Source: CALCMJ01 sp964475415
GTDB taxonomy: Bacteria > Bacteroidota > Bacteroidia > Chitinophagales > Saprospiraceae
Direction: 5' to 3'
DNA length: 47,231 bases
Assembly: GCA_964475415.1 (NCBI GenBank)
Contig: CAYYWZ010000027.1
Location: 1-47,231 of the forward strand
Within the stretch, counting starts at the first letter, position 1; every line of letters begins with the position of its first letter. The position numbers were made by a program, and so were the translations under genes. Shown here piece after piece: positions 45,537 through 47,231 of the stretch. The notes below the pieces were generated by a model. The model did no database searches. It saw nothing but the letters and a program-made list of their open reading frames with translations, and had not been told where the DNA came from.

Positions 45537-46532
45537 CTAAGCTTCGTACATAAGATTACAACCTCTGATATCTGTATTATCTATTCGTCCTAGCACATCA
45601 AAACTATTGTCAGCATATACCTTAGTTATATCCGCAGTCTGTATAAATGAACAGGTATCGATGTTGGCTAAATCTATAATATTCAGAACACCTTGACGAG
45701 CAATACTTAATTTATCAAAAGGATCATATATATCAGTGGCAAATACCCTCATTACTGGAGACGGAACAAAATAGTTATCTAAGAGATAAGCTTGAGAACA
45801 AAGCTCTGTCATTCCGTACTCAGAATAAACAGACGCGACCTGAAAAGCCTGTTTCAACTTGTCGTGCAGTTCCACTCTAAGTAACTCCTTAGCCCTACCC
45901 TTCATACCTCCAGTTTCCATAATCATAATATTGCTAAGCTCTTGCGGAAACTTATCAGCTAGTTCCAGCAAAGCAAAGCTTACACCAATCAGCAGAGTCG
46001 GAGTATTAGACTTCTGATTTACTATTAACTGATTACTCAAAGCCTCTAGATCATCAAGAAAAAAACCACTCTCCTTGTGTTTACTTCGTTCTATAAATTC
46101 CCTCACCATAAACACTAGTGAAGCATCATCTCTCTCCAGATAAGAAGGAAGTAAAGCTAATACACATAAATCTTCTAGACCAGTAACTAAGTGCTCAAAG
46201 GTTTTAGTAGCTATCTGATTGTACCAATCCAAACTTTTGACATGACACTTACTCTGAATGGAACCAGTAGTTCCACTAGATCTAAATATTTTTTCAGTAT
46301 CCCACTCTCCAGACTTAATATCAAAATTCTTAAAAAATGAAATGGGCAGAAATGGTATATCTTCCATAGAATAGACCTTAGTCCCTCTAACATGTTCAAC
46401 ATAGGTTCTATATAAAGCATTGTTCTCATACTGATAGTCAAAAACATTCAACGCTACTTGATCAAATCTAGTAAGATCAGCAAATAGTGATAATATATCT
46501 TTCTTTATGGCGGTATAGGACTCGATAATCAA
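45537..46532 (-). CDS. LuxE-like acyl-activating enzyme / acyl-protein synthetase
   Basis: A 331-residue member of the LuxE branch of the adenylate-forming superfamily. The AMP/ATP-binding loop is FRSSGTTGS (SSGTTG at 85-90). A Tyr-Gly-Met-Thr-Glu motif (SEYGMTELCSQ) corresponds to the A5 core motif. LuxE forms acyl-AMP and moves the acyl group to its own cysteine near the C-terminus; here Cys325 (RGCNLMYEA) lies seven residues from the end in a comparable place. The acyl chain would then be reduced by LuxC. No luciferase genes are present, so light emission is not implied. The gene converges with the serine hydrolase gene, 22 bases apart. Confidence 0.8.
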   Translation of the reverse strand: MIIESYTAIKKDILSLFADLTRFDQVALNVFDYQYENNALYRTYVEHVRGTKVYSMEDIPFLPISFFKNFDIKSGEWDTEKIFRSSGTTGSIQSKCHVKSLDWYNQIATKTFEHLVTGLEDLCVLALLPSYLERDDASLVFMVREFIERSKHKESGFFLDDLEALSNQLIVNQKSNTPTLLIGVSFALLELADKFPQELSNIMIMETGGMKGRAKELLRVELHDKLKQAFQVASVYSEYGMTELCSQAYLLDNYFVPSPVMRVFATDIYDPFDKLSIARQGVLNIIDLANIDTCSFIQTADITKVYADNSFDVLGRIDNTDIRGCNLMYEA

Positions 46533-46677
46533 TATAAATTAGAGCTCAAAGGTAATAGAAATAAAACGATCATTATTCTTCTATAATACTTTTAAGCTGT
46601 CTTCTTCATATACTATTTTAATTTTATAGCTATGACAAATTGTATATCTAATACGTTATATCTATATTGATTACAAT

Positions 46678-47184
46678 ATGAAAATTATTAGTTACAGAAA
46701 ATATTTCATTCTTGCCATATTGGCTATATTAGTCTGGTTTTCTGCCTGTGTGAATGCCCCTGATTTTTCTGATATACCAGAAATAGAATTTATTTCGCTA
46801 AGTGATGGCACTATGGAACAAGGCTTCTTTGAAACGGATTCTGTGTTACTCGTATTTAGCTTTACAGATGGAGATGGTGATATAGGCATAGAATCTACAG
46901 ATCCTGGTCAAGATATATTTATTATAGATAATAGAACAGGTAATATATATGATAGATTTAAGACTCCCTTTGTTCCGCTTCAGGGTGTTAATAATGGTAT
47001 ACAGGGAGAAGTGAGAATTAAGTTATTTACAACCTGTTGTATCTTTCCTGAAGAAATGCCTCCTTGTACTGCTTCGGATGAATTCCCTTCTAATGACTTA
47101 AGCTTTGACATCTACATGATAGACAGAGCAGGTAATGAGAGTAATCGAATTACGACACCTATGATACAGTTGTTGTGTAATTAG
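46678..47184 (+). CDS. Predicted lipoprotein with a beta-rich domain, unknown function
   Basis: A 168-residue protein whose hydrophobic N-terminus ends in a lipobox (WFSAC, lipidated Cys24). The rest is beta-rich, with an FTDGDGDIG motif (about 62-70) that recalls calcium-binding Asp/Gly loops and a C-terminal strand followed by a Cys near the end (QLLCN). Two further cysteines sit together (TTCCIF). Similar short lipoproteins are common in Bacteroidota, but I cannot name a function. It is divergent from the LuxE-like gene (145-base gap). The 47 bases after it to the window end hold nothing I can identify. Confidence 0.7.
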   Translation: MKIISYRKYFILAILAILVWFSACVNAPDFSDIPEIEFISLSDGTMEQGFFETDSVLLVFSFTDGDGDIGIESTDPGQDIFIIDNRTGNIYDRFKTPFVPLQGVNNGIQGEVRIKLFTTCCIFPEEMPPCTASDEFPSNDLSFDIYMIDRAGNESNRITTPMIQLLCN

Positions 47185-47231
47185 ATATTAATTTAGGTAA
47201 CTATATATTTCTTTACACTAAGTTGATAAAA

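Noticed and set aside
1..47231. CRISPR arrays, tRNA or rRNA genes, transposons and prophage
   Set aside because: I looked for spaced direct repeats, tRNA-like cloverleaf ends, rRNA words, transposase or integrase motifs and terminal inverted repeats and found none I can support.

Overview
The window looks like part of a Bacteroidota chromosome, most likely from the Saprospiria or a related lineage. The reasons are the AT-rich composition (about one third GC by eye), TAnnTTTG promoter boxes, type IX secretion (T9SS) C-terminal sorting domains, LytS/LytTR two-component pairs with beta-propeller or TPR sensors, a lipoprotein TamA homologue (TamL), and large HYR-like multidomain surface proteins. 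I saw no rRNA, tRNA, CRISPR array, insertion sequence or phage gene.

Positions 1-12.6 kb are mostly housekeeping. There is the start of an endonuclease/exonuclease/phosphatase gene cut by the left edge, two alpha/beta hydrolases (one fused to OsmC), a solitary heme-copper oxidase subunit III, and a TlpA-like lipoprotein. These are followed by a TrmH/SpoU rRNA methyltransferase, TamL, an SRPBCC protein and a tight four-gene minus-strand operon (outer-membrane barrel, RluA-family pseudouridine synthase, LuxC-like acyl-CoA reductase, endonuclease III). A Cys/Met-metabolism PLP enzyme ends the region. An anomalous GC-rich non-coding block (about 59% GC) sits at 12643-12790, between two converging genes.

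Positions 12.9-25.4 kb hold signalling and stress genes. Two complete LytS-type histidine kinase plus LytTR response regulator pairs lie 5 kb apart in opposite gene orders. Between and after them are a YfcE-like phosphodiesterase, a prolyl-iminopeptidase-like hydrolase, a WYL regulator, a secreted VWA-rhodanese fusion, an MscS channel and a small RRM protein.

Positions 26-44.4 kb form a secreted/cell-surface locus and are the most striking part. Four tandem minus-strand paralogues (767, about 1392, 1501 and 1301 residues) share Cys-rich HYR-like modules, a two-repeat dockerin-like segment, a cohesin-like beta domain and a C-terminal T9SS-type sorting domain. Divergent from them is an 844-residue secreted protein built of eight Cys-rich repeats of about 93 residues in two alternating subtypes. 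If the cohesin-like and dockerin-like parts really bind each other, these proteins could assemble into a surface network; that is inference.

Positions 44.4-47.2 kb carry a beta-lactamase-fold serine hydrolase, a LuxE-like acyl-activating enzyme (a possible functional partner of the LuxC-like gene 36 kb away) and a small lipoprotein.
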